A stretch of DNA of 64,000 nucleotides from Aquisphaera insulae (GCF_011064615.1 NZ_JAALJH010000033.1:1-64000); one strand, 5' to 3'. Counted from the stretch's first letter, positions 34,834 to 45,800 are shown. Numbers and translations are program-made. The notes: generated by a model not told the origin, from the letters alone.

Positions 34834-35742
34834 TCAATCGCCTCCCTCGGCCTCCGCCTCGAGCTGCTTGCGGCCCGCCTCGATGGCCTCCTCCTGGGCG
34901 GGGGTGACCTCCGGATAGCCCACCTTCAGGCCGTCGATCGCCGAGACGAGGATCCGGGCGACCAGGGCGCGGGCGACCCATTTGTGGTTGGCGGGGATGA
35001 CGTGCCAGGGGGCCCACTTGGTGCTGGTGGCGGCGATCGCCTGCTCGTAGGCGACCATGTAGTCGTCCCAGAAGCCGCGCTCGGTGATGTCCGCCGAGCT
35101 GAACTTCCAGTGCTTGCGGGGATCGTCGAGCCGCTTGAGGAACCGCTTGCGCTGCTCGTCCTTGTCGATGTTCAGGAAGAACTTGAGGACGACCGTGCCG
35201 TTGCGGGTGAGATGCCGCTCGAGGTTGTTGATGTCCTCGAACCGGGCCTCCCAGAACTTGCCGTTGATCTTCGCGTCGGGCAGGCGTTCCGCCTGGGCGA
35301 GCTCCGGGTGGACGCGAACGATCAGGACCTCCTCGTAGTACGACCGGTTGAAGATCCCGATCCGCCCCCGCTCGGGGAGGGCCCGGGTGTACCGCCAGAG
35401 GAAGTTGTGGTCGAGTTCCTCGGTCGAGGGGTGCTTGAAGCTGAAGACCTGGCATCCCTGGGGGTTCACGCCCGACATGACGTGCTTGATCGTGGAGTCC
35501 TTGCCGGCGGCGTCCATCGCCTGGAAGATCATCAGGATGGACCAGCTATCCGACGCATAGAGCCGGTCCTGCGCCTCGGCCAGGGCGGAGACGTCCTCGG
35601 TGAGCGACTCCTTGGCGTACGCCTTCCGTTCCTCCTTGGGGATGTCGGAGTCGCCGGCCCAGTCCGGGTCGTGGTCCTTGAGCCGGAATTTCTTCCCGGT
35701 CGAGACCCGGCAGAGCTCGATCAGCTTCTCGGCACGCTCCAT
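34834..35742 (-). CDS. ppk2: Polyphosphate kinase 2 family protein
   Basis: The protein has 302 residues, with AGGAG seven bases before ATG 35742. Walker A is QAMDAAGKDS (74-83), followed by the PPK2 segment TIKHVMSGVNPQGCQV. Walker B and the lid are GIFNRSYYEEVLIVRVHP. KFFLNIDKDEQRKRFLKRLDDPRKHWKFS and WAPWHVIPANHKWVAR are conserved. Single-domain PPK2 enzymes phosphorylate nucleoside mono- or diphosphates from polyphosphate. A class I/III assignment is not made because the decisive residue needs alignment. Confidence 0.93.
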   Translation of the reverse strand: MERAEKLIELCRVSTGKKFRLKDHDPDWAGDSDIPKEERKAYAKESLTEDVSALAEAQDRLYASDSWSILMIFQAMDAAGKDSTIKHVMSGVNPQGCQVFSFKHPSTEELDHNFLWRYTRALPERGRIGIFNRSYYEEVLIVRVHPELAQAERLPDAKINGKFWEARFEDINNLERHLTRNGTVVLKFFLNIDKDEQRKRFLKRLDDPRKHWKFSSADITERGFWDDYMVAYEQAIAATSTKWAPWHVIPANHKWVARALVARILVSAIDGLKVGYPEVTPAQEEAIEAGRKQLEAEAEGGD

Positions 35743-35898
35743 GACGACGCTCCTCGATGAAGTGCGTTGCGGCGGCGCGGGCGGCCGCGGATGATCCGAC
35801 GGCGAGGGCCGCGACGCGGGCGCATTCTATCGAGGAATCGGGGCCAGGGGCAGGCGACGGCGATCCCGCCACGCAGATCGTCCCCGCCGTGCTTCCGC

Positions 35899-36906
35899 TC
35901 AGTGGCGGCCGTGCTTCCGGGGCTGGAACTCCTTCATGGAGCCCTGGCCCGAGGCGGCCAGGCCGGCGACCTCCGCGGCCTTGCAGTAGATCGCGCCCAG
36001 GATCTCCTCATCGGTCGCGGCCTTCGTGTTCCGCATGGTCCTGACGCCGGCCTCGTTGAGGAGGAGCGGGACCTCGCCGCGGAGGTTGCCGCCGCGGGGG
36101 ATGTCGAACCGCAGCCACGGCTCGTTGCCCCGGACGAAGGGCGTGATCCGGATGGCCGCGACGGTGTCCGCCTTGACCCCGCGCGACGCCAGGTACTCCC
36201 TCGCCGCCCGGGCCGGATCGTCGGCCGGCGCCGGCGAGTCGTGCGTCGAGGGGGTGTCCGCGTCGCCGCCGATCGCACCCGCCCCCGCCCCCGCCCGTCC
36301 CTCGGCCCATTGGCGCTCTTGCCAGTCGGCCGGGGCGGCCACCGTCGCGTGATCGATCTCGCCGGAGGCGTCCGCCAGGATCGCCGCCACGACCGGCCGG
36401 ATCTCCCGGTCCAGGTTCTGGATCGCCTCGGACAACCTTCGCCTGTCCCCCTCGATCTTGTCCTCCAGGACACTCGGCGGGATCCGGATGTAGCTGAATG
36501 GCTGGCTGAAATCGCCGTTTGCCTGGATGTTCAGCCTCTTCCCCGCCGCGATCTCCGGCCCGAGCAGGTCCGCGATCGTCGGATTCGCGGGATCGAACGG
36601 CGCGCCCGGCCCGCGCGTCCTCCGGTGCCCCAGCGGGAAGGCGATGTGGATCATGGGCAGGCCGCCGGCCTCGTCGTCCGCCGCGACCAGGCGGATGCCC
36701 AGGACGTGCGGGTCCTGCCGGGCGAGCCAGAGCGCCAGCCTGAACAAGGGCCGTTCCGACTCGCCGCGAGCGGCCGGCGCTCCCTGGCTCATCCTGAGGA
36801 ATGGGCCATAGCCGGGGTTGTCCATCTTGGAATTCAACACCATGGAGCCCCGTACGGCCTCACGTCGAGAGGGTTGGCGTTCTGAGATCGGCGGTTCGAT
36901 GATCAC
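35899..36906 (-). CDS. Hypothetical protein, 335 residues
   Basis: The start is GTG 36906: AGGAG lies six bases upstream, a better site than the later ATGs at 36843 or 36825. The gene begins 20 bases behind the zinc-ribbon gene and is probably cotranscribed. The protein has no signal peptide or membrane helix. Segments include PMIHIAFPLGHRR, a helical stretch VLEDKIEGDRRRLSEAIQNLDREIRPVVAAIL and a Gly/Ala linker near residue 215. The second half (AAIRITPFVRGNEPWLRFDIP, VPLLLNEAGVRTMRN) looks beta-rich. I do not recognise a family. Confidence 0.6.
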   Translation of the reverse strand: MIIEPPISERQPSRREAVRGSMVLNSKMDNPGYGPFLRMSQGAPAARGESERPLFRLALWLARQDPHVLGIRLVAADDEAGGLPMIHIAFPLGHRRTRGPGAPFDPANPTIADLLGPEIAAGKRLNIQANGDFSQPFSYIRIPPSVLEDKIEGDRRRLSEAIQNLDREIRPVVAAILADASGEIDHATVAAPADWQERQWAEGRAGAGAGAIGGDADTPSTHDSPAPADDPARAAREYLASRGVKADTVAAIRITPFVRGNEPWLRFDIPRGGNLRGEVPLLLNEAGVRTMRNTKAATDEEILGAIYCKAAEVAGLAASGQGSMKEFQPRKHGRH

Positions 36907-36925
36907 CCACGGCTCCTGCCGGGCG

Positions 36926-38218
36926 TCAGTTCTTCCTGGGCGGGGTGGGGATGTCCTTGAGGATTCGGGTGATCTGCTGCCGCGTGAGCTTGTACTCGCT
37001 GTAGTCCTTCACGAGCTTGGTGAGGAGATCCCGCTCCGCCTCGCGCCTGTACTCGCTGGCGTGGTTGGTCGACATCCCCTTCATGGCATGGCGGATGTTC
37101 CGCATGCCCGAATCGTATTCCCGCCGGATGGCCGTCCGGATGGAACTGTCGGACTCCGGGTTGAACGGCTCCTTGGGAGGAGGGGGGACGATCACCTGCG
37201 TCTCGACCCGGGGCCTGGTATCGAGGACGGTATTGGTCGGCTTCAGGAAGGTCCATGGGATGCGGAACTTGAACGCCTGGGAACCGATCGGCAGGTCCAG
37301 CTCGAGCTCATTGTCGGGGGAGTTCATCGCCGCGCTCTCCTTGACGATCTTCGGCTTGTCGAAGACGATCAGGTCGGTCGCGGACGTGTTCGGGTCGATG
37401 GGCCCCCCGCCGTAGCGTCCCGGCGGGCTGTCGTCGGCTCGCAACGAGATCCGGTTGAACCGGTAGCCGAGCTTGTTGCGGAGGATCGCCCCCGGCTTGT
37501 CGGTCCACCCGTTATACGCGAAGGGCGTCCCCCCCTCGTTCATCACCTGCACCGTCAGCGCCAGGCACTCGATGGCCTTCCCGGACGGGAGGTTCAGCGA
37601 CCCGATCATCGCCTCCGCCACCCCGACGCGCAGCTTGCCGATCATGACCGTGCCGGGGGCCAGCGTCCTGACGTTCGCCGGGTCCTCCTGGGGCGGGACA
37701 TCGGCGACCGGGGGGGCCGTCTTCTTCGATTTCTCGGCCTTGGCCACCGCGTCAGGGTCGAGCTTCTTGCCGCGAGCGGGAGCTGCTTTCACGATCGTGT
37801 TGTCCAGCTCCACGACCTTGTCGCAGTACCAACTGCCGAATCCATAGCCCATGAGCGCCAGGCAGCTAACCCCCATGGTCGCGAAGATGCTGCGCGAGTG
37901 CCCGAACGGCTCCTTGTACCTGGCCCTGGATTCGTAAGGGAGCTGCTCCATCGACCGCCTCATGAAGCCGCCGGACGGAGCGGGCGACATCGCCGGCGGC
38001 AGCGGCCGGGGGGAGGCTTCCGCGATGTCCACGACCGGGAACCTCGGCGTGACCGGGATGATCTCCTCGAGGATCTGATGATCGCCCGAGAGAGAAGGCG
38101 CGATCCGGAAGTTGTTCTCGCAACCGGGGCACCGCACGAGCGCCCCGGGCGTGATGATCTTCTTCGTCCGGATGTCCTTCTTGCAGTGCGGGCAGCAGAG
38201 GCAAGTGACGAGCGCCAT
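36926..38218 (-). CDS. Zinc-ribbon protein with one membrane helix
   Basis: The protein has 430 residues from ATG 38218, nine bases behind AAGG; ATG 38227 is too close to that site. A zinc ribbon (Cys9, 12, 30, 33; CPHCKKD and VRCPGCENNFRI) is followed by a proline-rich linker, a membrane helix at about 110-131 and a large extracytoplasmic part. That part reads as a beta-sandwich (VGVAEAMIGSLNLPSGKAIECLALTVQVMNEGGTPFAYNGW) like planctomycete domains that bind partners. The C-terminus is a charged helix. The same ribbon-TM layout opens the window at 1286. Function unknown. Confidence 0.7.
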   Translation of the reverse strand: MALVTCLCCPHCKKDIRTKKIITPGALVRCPGCENNFRIAPSLSGDHQILEEIIPVTPRFPVVDIAEASPRPLPPAMSPAPSGGFMRRSMEQLPYESRARYKEPFGHSRSIFATMGVSCLALMGYGFGSWYCDKVVELDNTIVKAAPARGKKLDPDAVAKAEKSKKTAPPVADVPPQEDPANVRTLAPGTVMIGKLRVGVAEAMIGSLNLPSGKAIECLALTVQVMNEGGTPFAYNGWTDKPGAILRNKLGYRFNRISLRADDSPPGRYGGGPIDPNTSATDLIVFDKPKIVKESAAMNSPDNELELDLPIGSQAFKFRIPWTFLKPTNTVLDTRPRVETQVIVPPPPKEPFNPESDSSIRTAIRREYDSGMRNIRHAMKGMSTNHASEYRREAERDLLTKLVKDYSEYKLTRQQITRILKDIPTPPRKN

Positions 38219-38409
38219 TGAACGCATCCTTATGCCGGTAACCCATCGACCCTCTTGACGACTTGAGTCTGCGTAAGTTCGGTCCAGGGGGGAGAGATCT
38301 CGGCCGCAAGAGCCATGCTCCATGCAGCGGCATCGCGGGTAATCGCCGAGGACGAGTTGGCGACCGGATGTCCCGGCACCTTGCCCGACCGGCGCAGCCG
38401 TCGGTCGGA

Positions 38410-39141
38410 TCAAGCCAGCCGGCCACCAAGTGCTCGCCAGCCGGCCAATCCCAGGATTCCGATCGCCACCAAGGCGAACGACGGCGGCTCGGGTATCGCA
38501 TGCCCGGTCAGTGTGAAGGTTCGATCGAGCTCCCTCGTGAAGGTCGCGTCATAAGCGCTTGAATACTGGTACGACACCCCGTTGCCCCCGGTGCCGGAAA
38601 GCCAAAGCCAGCCGTCGCTGGTTGACGTGCCCAGGGAGTAGATCGCCAGGTAGTACGTCTGATTCGCCTCGAGCGAGAAGCCCGTCGTCAGATCGACGGA
38701 CTCGTTGTAGTAGTTGACCTTGTTGGAACCCCAATAGGTGGTCCCGCCGAGGGTGGTGGTGACGGCGCTCGCGTCCACGAACTGAGATGCCACGAGGTCG
38801 TAGGGGAAGGACGCGGTCCCGCCGCTCTTGTAGATGCCCAGATACCAGGAGTATGTGTTCGGTGTGCCATCGATGATGTCCCCCGTCGAGGGATCCGGCC
38901 GGAGGTACATCCCTTGCCAGGAGATCCCGGTCACGACCGAGTCGGTCGACAGGCGGATGTCATCAAGCGTCATCCAGGAATCGCCGGCCGGTGCCAGGCT
39001 CGATCCCCAGACGTAGTAGTATCCGTCCTGTACCGTTGGCGGGCGCTCAAGGAGGATATCGGCCTTCACCAGTCGGGAAGGCGCAAACAGAGTCAGCAAG
39101 CACCCGATCACTAGCGGTCGCACACGGCAAGGCAACTTCAT
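38410..39141 (-). CDS. PEP-CTERM sorted extracellular protein
   Basis: The protein has 243 residues. ATG 39141 has GGAG seven bases upstream and gives a signal peptide (LVIGCLLTLFAPSRLVKA); ATG 39156 lacks a site. The body is beta-rich with many Ser, Thr, Tyr and Trp. The C-terminus IPEPPSFALVAIGILGLAGWRALGGRL is a full PEP-CTERM signal: PEP, helix, then arginines. It should be cut by an exosortase encoded elsewhere. The body is of lectin- or choice-of-anchor-like type by eye only. Confidence 0.85.
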   Translation of the reverse strand: MKLPCRVRPLVIGCLLTLFAPSRLVKADILLERPPTVQDGYYYVWGSSLAPAGDSWMTLDDIRLSTDSVVTGISWQGMYLRPDPSTGDIIDGTPNTYSWYLGIYKSGGTASFPYDLVASQFVDASAVTTTLGGTTYWGSNKVNYYNESVDLTTGFSLEANQTYYLAIYSLGTSTSDGWLWLSGTGGNGVSYQYSSAYDATFTRELDRTFTLTGHAIPEPPSFALVAIGILGLAGWRALGGRLA

Positions 39142-39284
39142 GAACGGCTCCAGCATGAGTTAAGGAACACCATCGCCCGACATCATGGCTGATGATCTCT
39201 GCCGCGCAACGACGATGACGTCACCATTCCGAGGGACATCAGGAGAACATGCCGGCATACCCGAGGCTCGATTCACGCCGTTTC

Positions 39285-39313
39285 TTGACAGTTCACCGTC
39301 ACTGGACTAGGCT
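39285..39313 (+). promoter_or_regulatory. Strong sigma-70 promoter of the ECF/kinase pair
   Basis: Perfect TTGACA (39285-39290) and TAGGCT (39308-39313) with a 17-base spacer. Start expected near 39320, giving a leader of about 120 bases. This is the best promoter in the window and implies housekeeping transcription of the sigma-kinase operon. Confidence 0.7.
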
Positions 39314-39443
39314 GTGTGCCATCATCTTGGCTTGCTGTGAGCACCTCACAGATCATTCGCCACATGGTCTACCGAATCCCTGGACACGTCCGGCCCATTT
39401 TCCGATCCGTTCCGACCAGATCACGCTGAACGGGGGCGACAGG

Positions 39444-40067
39444 ATGGAACGCGCCGATCTGAGCGACACCCGGCCCTCGCTGCTGCTGGGGGTCAAGGAC
39501 TGGGACAACCGGCATGACTGGCGGGCCTTCCAGGCGAAGTACGACCCGCTGGTCCGGGCGTGCGGCCGGGCCCAGAGGCTCCACGACGACGAGGTGGAGG
39601 AGTTCCGCCAGCAAGCCTGGATCAAGATCGCCCACCGGATGAAGGTCTTCGTCTACGATCCCAGCCAGAGCTTCCGGGGATGGGTCTGGAGGGTGGCCTG
39701 GCGGACCGGGCTCGATTTCCTCGCCAGGCGCGACGAGGAACGGTGGCTGTCGATCGACGAGCGCGATGAGGCCGCGGCGTGGCAGGCGGCCCGCGAGACG
39801 GTCGACGACGCGGCGGGGGGCACTCCGGAGCTCGACAGGCGGCGCCGGATCGCCCGCCGGATCCAGGAATCGGTCCGGCTCCGCGTCCTGCCGGAGACCT
39901 GGGAGGCGTTCTGGATCGTGGCCGTCCTGGGCCTCGACGTCGTCGAGGCAAAGCGGCGGACGGGGCTGGCCCCCGCCTCGGTCTACAAGGCCCGGCAGCG
40001 GGTGTTGAAGATGCTCCGCGACGAGGCGAGGCGCGATCCCGAGGCGTCGACCTTCGCGGAGGATTGA
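39444..40067 (+). CDS. ECF sigma factor paired with a kinase
   Basis: The protein has 207 residues from ATG 39444 (the frame is open to 39249, but without a site). Region 2 reads DWRAFQAKYDPLVRACGRA, DEVEEFRQQAWIKIAHRM and FRGWVWRVAWRTGLDFLARR. Region 4 is RVLPETWEAFWIVAVLGLDVVEAKRRTGLAPASVYKARQRVLKML. The gene ends two bases before the ZAS-kinase gene, the typical planctomycete pairing in which the kinase protein is thought to control the sigma factor. Confidence 0.9.
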   Translation: MERADLSDTRPSLLLGVKDWDNRHDWRAFQAKYDPLVRACGRAQRLHDDEVEEFRQQAWIKIAHRMKVFVYDPSQSFRGWVWRVAWRTGLDFLARRDEERWLSIDERDEAAAWQAARETVDDAAGGTPELDRRRRIARRIQESVRLRVLPETWEAFWIVAVLGLDVVEAKRRTGLAPASVYKARQRVLKMLRDEARRDPEASTFAED

Positions 40068-40069
40068 CG

Positions 40070-42529
40070 ATGTCCCCCGAATGCCCGTCGGATGATTCGT
40101 TGCGGCGGCTCAGCGACGAGGACCATGACCCCGATCGCCTCGCCGAGCTGGACGCGCACATCGCGGCGTGCGAGTCCTGCCAGGGACGCCTGGGGCGGCT
40201 GATGTGGGAGATCTCCGGCCCCACCGGCGATCTCGAGCCCGGGGCCCGCCCGAAGGGGGAGCTGCCCGAGATCCGCGGGTTCGAGATCCTCGACGAGCTC
40301 GGCCGAGGCGGCATGGGGGTCGTCTACCTGGCCCGCCAGCCCGACGCCGACCGGCTGGTCGCCCTGAAGATCCTCCCGGGGGGGGCGGATTCCGATAAGG
40401 CCGTGCTCAAGGCCCGGCGACGATGGCTCCGCGAGGCGCGGGCGACGGCCCGCGGGAACCATCCTCACATCGTCCAGCTCCACGACTGCAAGGAGGAAGA
40501 CGGCCGCTTCTTCCTGGTGATGGAGTACGTCCCCAGCGGCAGCCTGAAGCGGCGGATGGCGGACCGACCGACCACACGCGATGCGGCCCGATTGATCGAG
40601 GTCATCGCGCGAGCGGTCGGGCACCTGCACGCGCTCGACCAGCTCCACCTCGATCTCAAGCCCTCGAATATCCTCCTCGACGGCCCCGCCGAGGGCGGCT
40701 GGCGGGACGTGGTCCCGAAGGTGGCGGACTTCGGCCTGTCGCTCACGCTCGAGGCGCTCGCCGATCCGGACCTCAGCCAGCAGGCCCCCCGCGGCACTCC
40801 CGCCTACATGGCCCCGGAGCAGGCGGCCGGCGACGTCAAGGCGCTCGGCCCCGCGACCGACGTCTGGGCGCTGGGCGTCATCCTCTACGAGCTCCTGACC
40901 GGCCGGAATCCCTTCGAGGCCGAGACTCACCTCGGAACATTGGACCGCGTCCGGCTGCAGACGCCTGCCTCCGTCCGGACGCTCAACCCGAATATCTCTC
41001 GCGACCTGGAGACGATCGCGATGAAGTGCCTGGAGAAGGCGCCGGGCCGCCGCTACGCCACGGCCTCCGCGCTGGCCGACGACCTCCGCCGCTGGCTCGA
41101 CGGCCTCTCCATCCAGGCCCGCCCCGTCACGACGATCGAGCGGGCCTGGCGGACGCTGCGGCGGCCGGTGCCTTCCGGGTATCTCGCGGCGGCAGGGATC
41201 GCATTGACTGCGCTGATCGCGGCGATGCTCATCCTCCTCCCTCGAAACGAGTCGCCGGAACCGAGAGGGCACCCATCAGAGTCAAGCCACATCGAGACCA
41301 CAACGCACCTGGTCCTCACCATGGAAGCGTCCCTGCTCAACGACCTCACGGAGTTGAACGGCCGCTGGACGAAAGGGATGGAGAATCAACTGAACGTATT
41401 GCGGCCGCAGGTCTCCTTGATGAGAGCCGCCGGGCAGTGCGACGAGACCATCCTGGGTCGCCTGGCGGGAATCGAAGGAAACCTCGAGGACTTGCTGCAA
41501 TCCAGAGGCCGGATCGATGAGGCGAGGGACCTGAACCGGGAGTGTATTGATCTCCTCCGCGAGAATATCCGGAGGCGCCCCGAATCCGAGGGTCTCAGAT
41601 TCGCCATGGTCGATGCCCTGTTGAGAGCGGGCCGCGAGGAGCTGAAAGTCGGCTGCCTGGACGAGGTGATGGATTGTCTCGACCAGGCCGCTACGGAAGC
41701 CTGGGCACTTTCCGAAATGCCTCATCGTCAGAGTCGTTTCGCCGTGGAGATTTCCGATCATTGCACGCGGATCAGGGAAAGAGCGATGGCCGCGGCGGAC
41801 GAGACACTCGTGGGGCGGACGAGGTCGCTCCAGGCTCGACTCGGCGGTCTCCTCGAAGGCGTCCCAAAGAACCGTCCGGACCGTATTCTCTTCACCGCCT
41901 GCCTCCTCGCCGATCGGGAAGAGGAGTGGGCCGGGGCCAATGGGATTCTCGATGCGATCCCACCGATGGGTGCGTCGGAGCAGCCCCGGGAAATGTGGTA
42001 TCTGGAATCCGTTGACAACGGGATCGCGGCGTGGTTCCTCCGGGAAGCCCGAGCCTCGACTGCCCTTGCCGACGCCCAGCGAGTCGAGGCCAGTGCGATT
42101 CAACAAGAAGCAGATCGTGTCACAAGCGATCTCTTCCGAATGTTGAAATCGCTGCCAGTTACCGATCGGAGCGGGAAGGGGGCGTTGGATCGGTTGAGCG
42201 GGGTACTGGTCTCGGAGGCAGCAATCCGTCGCAAGGACTTGCAACTCGACCGGGAAGAGAATGCCGTCGACCTCCACATGGCCATCGCGGAGCGACTCGT
42301 GCGGGAACGCCCCGATTGGGCCTACGCCTACCAATTCCTCAGCGAGGCCCATAGCCAGGTTTACAAGCATAAGTGGAGACTCCACCGCTCTCGGGAGGAG
42401 CTGATCAAGTCCTTGAACGCCTCAGTCGAGGCACTCCGACAGGCCCGCAGGATCGAGCCGGAAGACACGGAGTTGAAGACACTCTTTCAGGAGAAGGAGA
42501 CGCGGCTCGCTGCGCTCATCAAGGGCTGA
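40070..42529 (+). CDS. Membrane Ser/Thr kinase with N-terminal ZAS anti-sigma motif
   Basis: The protein has 819 residues. His30, Cys34 and Cys37 (HIAACESC) form the ZAS zinc site of anti-sigma factors, matching the preceding sigma gene. The kinase domain has GRGGMGVV (78-85), Lys100, HLDLKPSN (193-200), DFG (220-222) and GTPAYMAPEQ. The catalytic loop is HLD and not HRD, so it lacks the arginine that normally contacts the phosphorylated activation loop. A membrane helix lies at about 371-390. The 430-residue outer part is helical and TPR-like. The model of sensor, kinase and sigma regulator in one protein is inference. Confidence 0.9.
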   Translation: MSPECPSDDSLRRLSDEDHDPDRLAELDAHIAACESCQGRLGRLMWEISGPTGDLEPGARPKGELPEIRGFEILDELGRGGMGVVYLARQPDADRLVALKILPGGADSDKAVLKARRRWLREARATARGNHPHIVQLHDCKEEDGRFFLVMEYVPSGSLKRRMADRPTTRDAARLIEVIARAVGHLHALDQLHLDLKPSNILLDGPAEGGWRDVVPKVADFGLSLTLEALADPDLSQQAPRGTPAYMAPEQAAGDVKALGPATDVWALGVILYELLTGRNPFEAETHLGTLDRVRLQTPASVRTLNPNISRDLETIAMKCLEKAPGRRYATASALADDLRRWLDGLSIQARPVTTIERAWRTLRRPVPSGYLAAAGIALTALIAAMLILLPRNESPEPRGHPSESSHIETTTHLVLTMEASLLNDLTELNGRWTKGMENQLNVLRPQVSLMRAAGQCDETILGRLAGIEGNLEDLLQSRGRIDEARDLNRECIDLLRENIRRRPESEGLRFAMVDALLRAGREELKVGCLDEVMDCLDQAATEAWALSEMPHRQSRFAVEISDHCTRIRERAMAAADETLVGRTRSLQARLGGLLEGVPKNRPDRILFTACLLADREEEWAGANGILDAIPPMGASEQPREMWYLESVDNGIAAWFLREARASTALADAQRVEASAIQQEADRVTSDLFRMLKSLPVTDRSGKGALDRLSGVLVSEAAIRRKDLQLDREENAVDLHMAIAERLVRERPDWAYAYQFLSEAHSQVYKHKWRLHRSREELIKSLNASVEALRQARRIEPEDTELKTLFQEKETRLAALIKG

Positions 42530-42560
42530 GGCCCCGCGATTCTCTCCCCGACGCCGGGTC

Positions 42561-42634
42561 GGGGACTGTCCCATAGCGCCGAGGGACGGAGGGAAACTGG
42601 GACTGGCTCCGAGCCATCGAGGTGCCTGTCCCCC
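42561..42634. repeat. Palindromic intergenic element
   Basis: GGGACTGTCCC (near 42562-42572) is followed by GGGACTGG...GTGCCTGTCCC, so GGGAC and GTCCC occur twice as nested inverted arms, with GGCTCCGAGCC between. Such GGGAC/GTCCC elements may recur in the genome, but only one is in this window. The rest of 42530-42814 shows no gene. Confidence 0.4.
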
Positions 42635-42814
42635 TTCCCCAGCCTCGGCGCCACAGTTGGCCGGTGCATTCGGGCCAGACTCTCAGTTCTCATCCCGCCA
42701 TTTCGCGTTCTAGGTTTGGGGAAACCATGTCGCACCCCGCATGGATGCCTCCGTGCCGGGCTGCGCGCTCCATGACGAGCGCCCGCCGTTTCCTCACCGC
42801 CAGGATGCACCGCG

Positions 42815-45800
42815 ATGATCCATCCCCGCCGCACTCCCCGAAGCGTCCGGAAATCGAACCGTCGCGCGATCCCGATGGCCGATCAGGCCCGGCTCGAGCC
42901 GCGGATGATGCCCGCGGTGATCACCCCGTTCGCCGTCCGGTTCTCGACGAATGCCAACGGCGACATCGTCTTCGCGGCGAACACGCTGATGACGGCGCCG
43001 GGGAATGGCTCGGCCTCGGTCAACGCGCGGAACGGGACGGGGTCCTCGGTCAACAACAACGACTTCTCCCAGGTGTTCGTGGACGTCGACTCCGACGGAT
43101 CGACGTTCAACTCCAGCACGGCCAACCTCTCGCTGCCGGCCGGCGGCTCGGTCCTCTTCGCGGGGCTCTACTGGGGGGCTGAATCGTCCTCGTCGAGCCG
43201 CAGCAAGGTCCTGTTCAAGGCCCCTGGAGCCTCCGGGTACTCGACGGTGACCGGCACGGTGATCGGCTCGACCTCGGACGGGGATTACCAGGGGTTCGCC
43301 GACGTCACCGCCACCGTCCGCGCCGCCGGGTCCGGGACGTATGGGGTGGCCAACGTCCAGGCGACCACGGGGAGCGACCAGGAGGCCGGTTGGTCGCTCG
43401 TGGTCGTCTACGGCGACCCCTCGGCCACGCCGCGCAACCTCACCGTCTTCGACGGGTTCGCCGTCGTCGACTCGAGGACTCCCAACGTCACCATCCCGAT
43501 CAGCGGCTTCAAGGCGCCCCTCACCGGCACCGTCAACGCGAGCCTCGGGTTCGTCAGCTACGAGGGGGACCTTGGTTTCACGGGCGACGCCGTCAAGTTC
43601 AACGGCACGACCCTTTCGGACGCCCAGAACCCGGCCGACAACTTCTTCAACAGCACCATCAGCAACCGCGGCACCCTGGTGACGGCAAAGAACCCCAACT
43701 ACGTCAACCAGATGGGGATGGACGCCGACATCATCACCAAGTCCGGCCTTATCGCCAACGGTGCAACCTCGGCGTCGATCGCCTTGACCACCGGCGGCGA
43801 GACGTACTATCCGGGCGTCGTCACCACGGCCATCGACCTGTACGCTCCCATCATCAACGTGGCCAAGTCGGTCGTGGACCTGAACGGCGGCGGCGTGGAA
43901 CCGGGCGACGTCCTCGAGTACACCGACACCATCAGCCTCACCGCGGGCGAGGCCGCGACCCAGTTCGTCTACACCAATCCAATCCCCTCGAACACGACCT
44001 TCCAGGCGGGCTCGCTCTCGATCGGCGGTACGTCCAAGACCGACGCCACCGGGGACGACCAGGCGGACTACCAGGCCGCGCTCAGCCAGATCGTCTACCG
44101 CCTGGGGACCGGGGCGACTTCGTCGGCCGGCGGCACGCTTGCGGTCGGGCAGTCGGTGACGGTCAAGTACCGGGTCGTCGTCAACGGCACCGCCCTGAAC
44201 GGCGACGTGGTGGATTCCCAGGGCTCGGCCTCATTCGTCGGCCAGTCCACCGGGGCCAGCCTCACGGCCACCAGCAATGACGTCCAGAAAGTCGTCGCTC
44301 GCGAGGAAGACCTCGCGCTGACGCAGACCGTGGACGATCCCAACCCCCAGGTCGGCCAGACGATCCAGATCAGGCTTTCGATCGTCAACTCGGAGGACGT
44401 CTTCGTCTCCGGAATCACGGTCAACGACCTGCTGCCGGCCGGCCTGACCTACGTCTCCTCGAGCCCCGCGGCGGGGACGACGTACGATCCGACGACCGGC
44501 GTCTGGAACGTCGGCGGCGTGGATGGCCTTTCGCCGGTGACCCTGACCATCTACGCGAAGGTCGTCGGGACTTCCGCCCTGACGAACACGGCCTCGATCA
44601 CCGCCTCCGGCGCCCCCGACTCCGACACCGCGAACAACACCGCCGCCGTGACGATCACGCCGCAGGTGGCCGACCTGTCGCTGGCGAAATCGGTGACCGT
44701 CGCGAAGCCGAACGTCGGCGACACGGTCACGTTCACGACGACCGTGACGAACCTCGGGCCGACGGCGGCCGCGAACGTGACCATCCAGGACGCCCTGCCG
44801 GCCGGCTTCACCTTCGTGAACGCCTCCGGCGGTTCTTACGACGCGGGGACGTGGAGCCTCTCCTCGGTCCCTGTCGGGACGACCACGCTGACGATCAAGG
44901 CCGTGGTGGCCAGCCCGTCGGCCTCGACCATGACGGCGAAGGTCCTGTCCAGCTCGACATACGACCCGACGTCGTCGAACAACACCGCGACGGTCTCGGT
45001 CACGCCGCAGCAGGTGGACGTCGCGATCACCAAGGCGGTCAACATCGCGCGGCCGAACGTCGGCGGGACGGTCGTGCTGACGACCCGGGTCAGGAACCTC
45101 GGGCCCGACGCGGCGTCCGGGATCGTCGTCCTCTCGCCGGTCGGCGCGGGGCTGTCGATCGCCGCCGTCTCCGCGCCTGCGGGGACCGCATACAACCAGG
45201 CGACGGGCCTCTGGACGGTCGGCTCGCTGGCCGCCTCCGGCGAGCTCGTCCTGGCCATCACGGCGACGGTCTCGTCGCCCGACCTGATCACCAGCTCGGC
45301 CTCGCTCTCGTACGTGGACCAGTACGACACCGCATCGGCCGACGACACGTCGTCCGTCACGGTCACGCCGCAGTCGGCCGACCTCGCGCCGACGATCGCC
45401 ATCAGCTCCTCCTCGCCGGTGGCCGGGCAGGACGTGACCCTGACCGTCCAGGTCACGAACACGGGCCCTGACGCCGCCACCAACGTCAGGATCGCGGAGG
45501 CCCTGCCGGCCAGCTTCCAGTACGTCTCTTCCTCGGCCGACGCCGGGACGTACAGCTCGGCGACCAACGTTTGGAGCCTCGCCTCGATCCCCTCCGGCCA
45601 GACGCGGACGCTGACGATCGTCGCCAAGGTCCTATTCGCCGGGTCGGCGACGAGCGTGGCCTCGGTCTCGGCCTCGGACCAGTACGACCCGAATGCAGGG
45701 AACAACTCCGCGTCCGTCACCAGCTCCGCCATCCAGGTGGACCTCGCCCTCGCCTCGGCCTTCTCGGACGCCAATCCGAAGGTGGGCGACACGATCCGCT

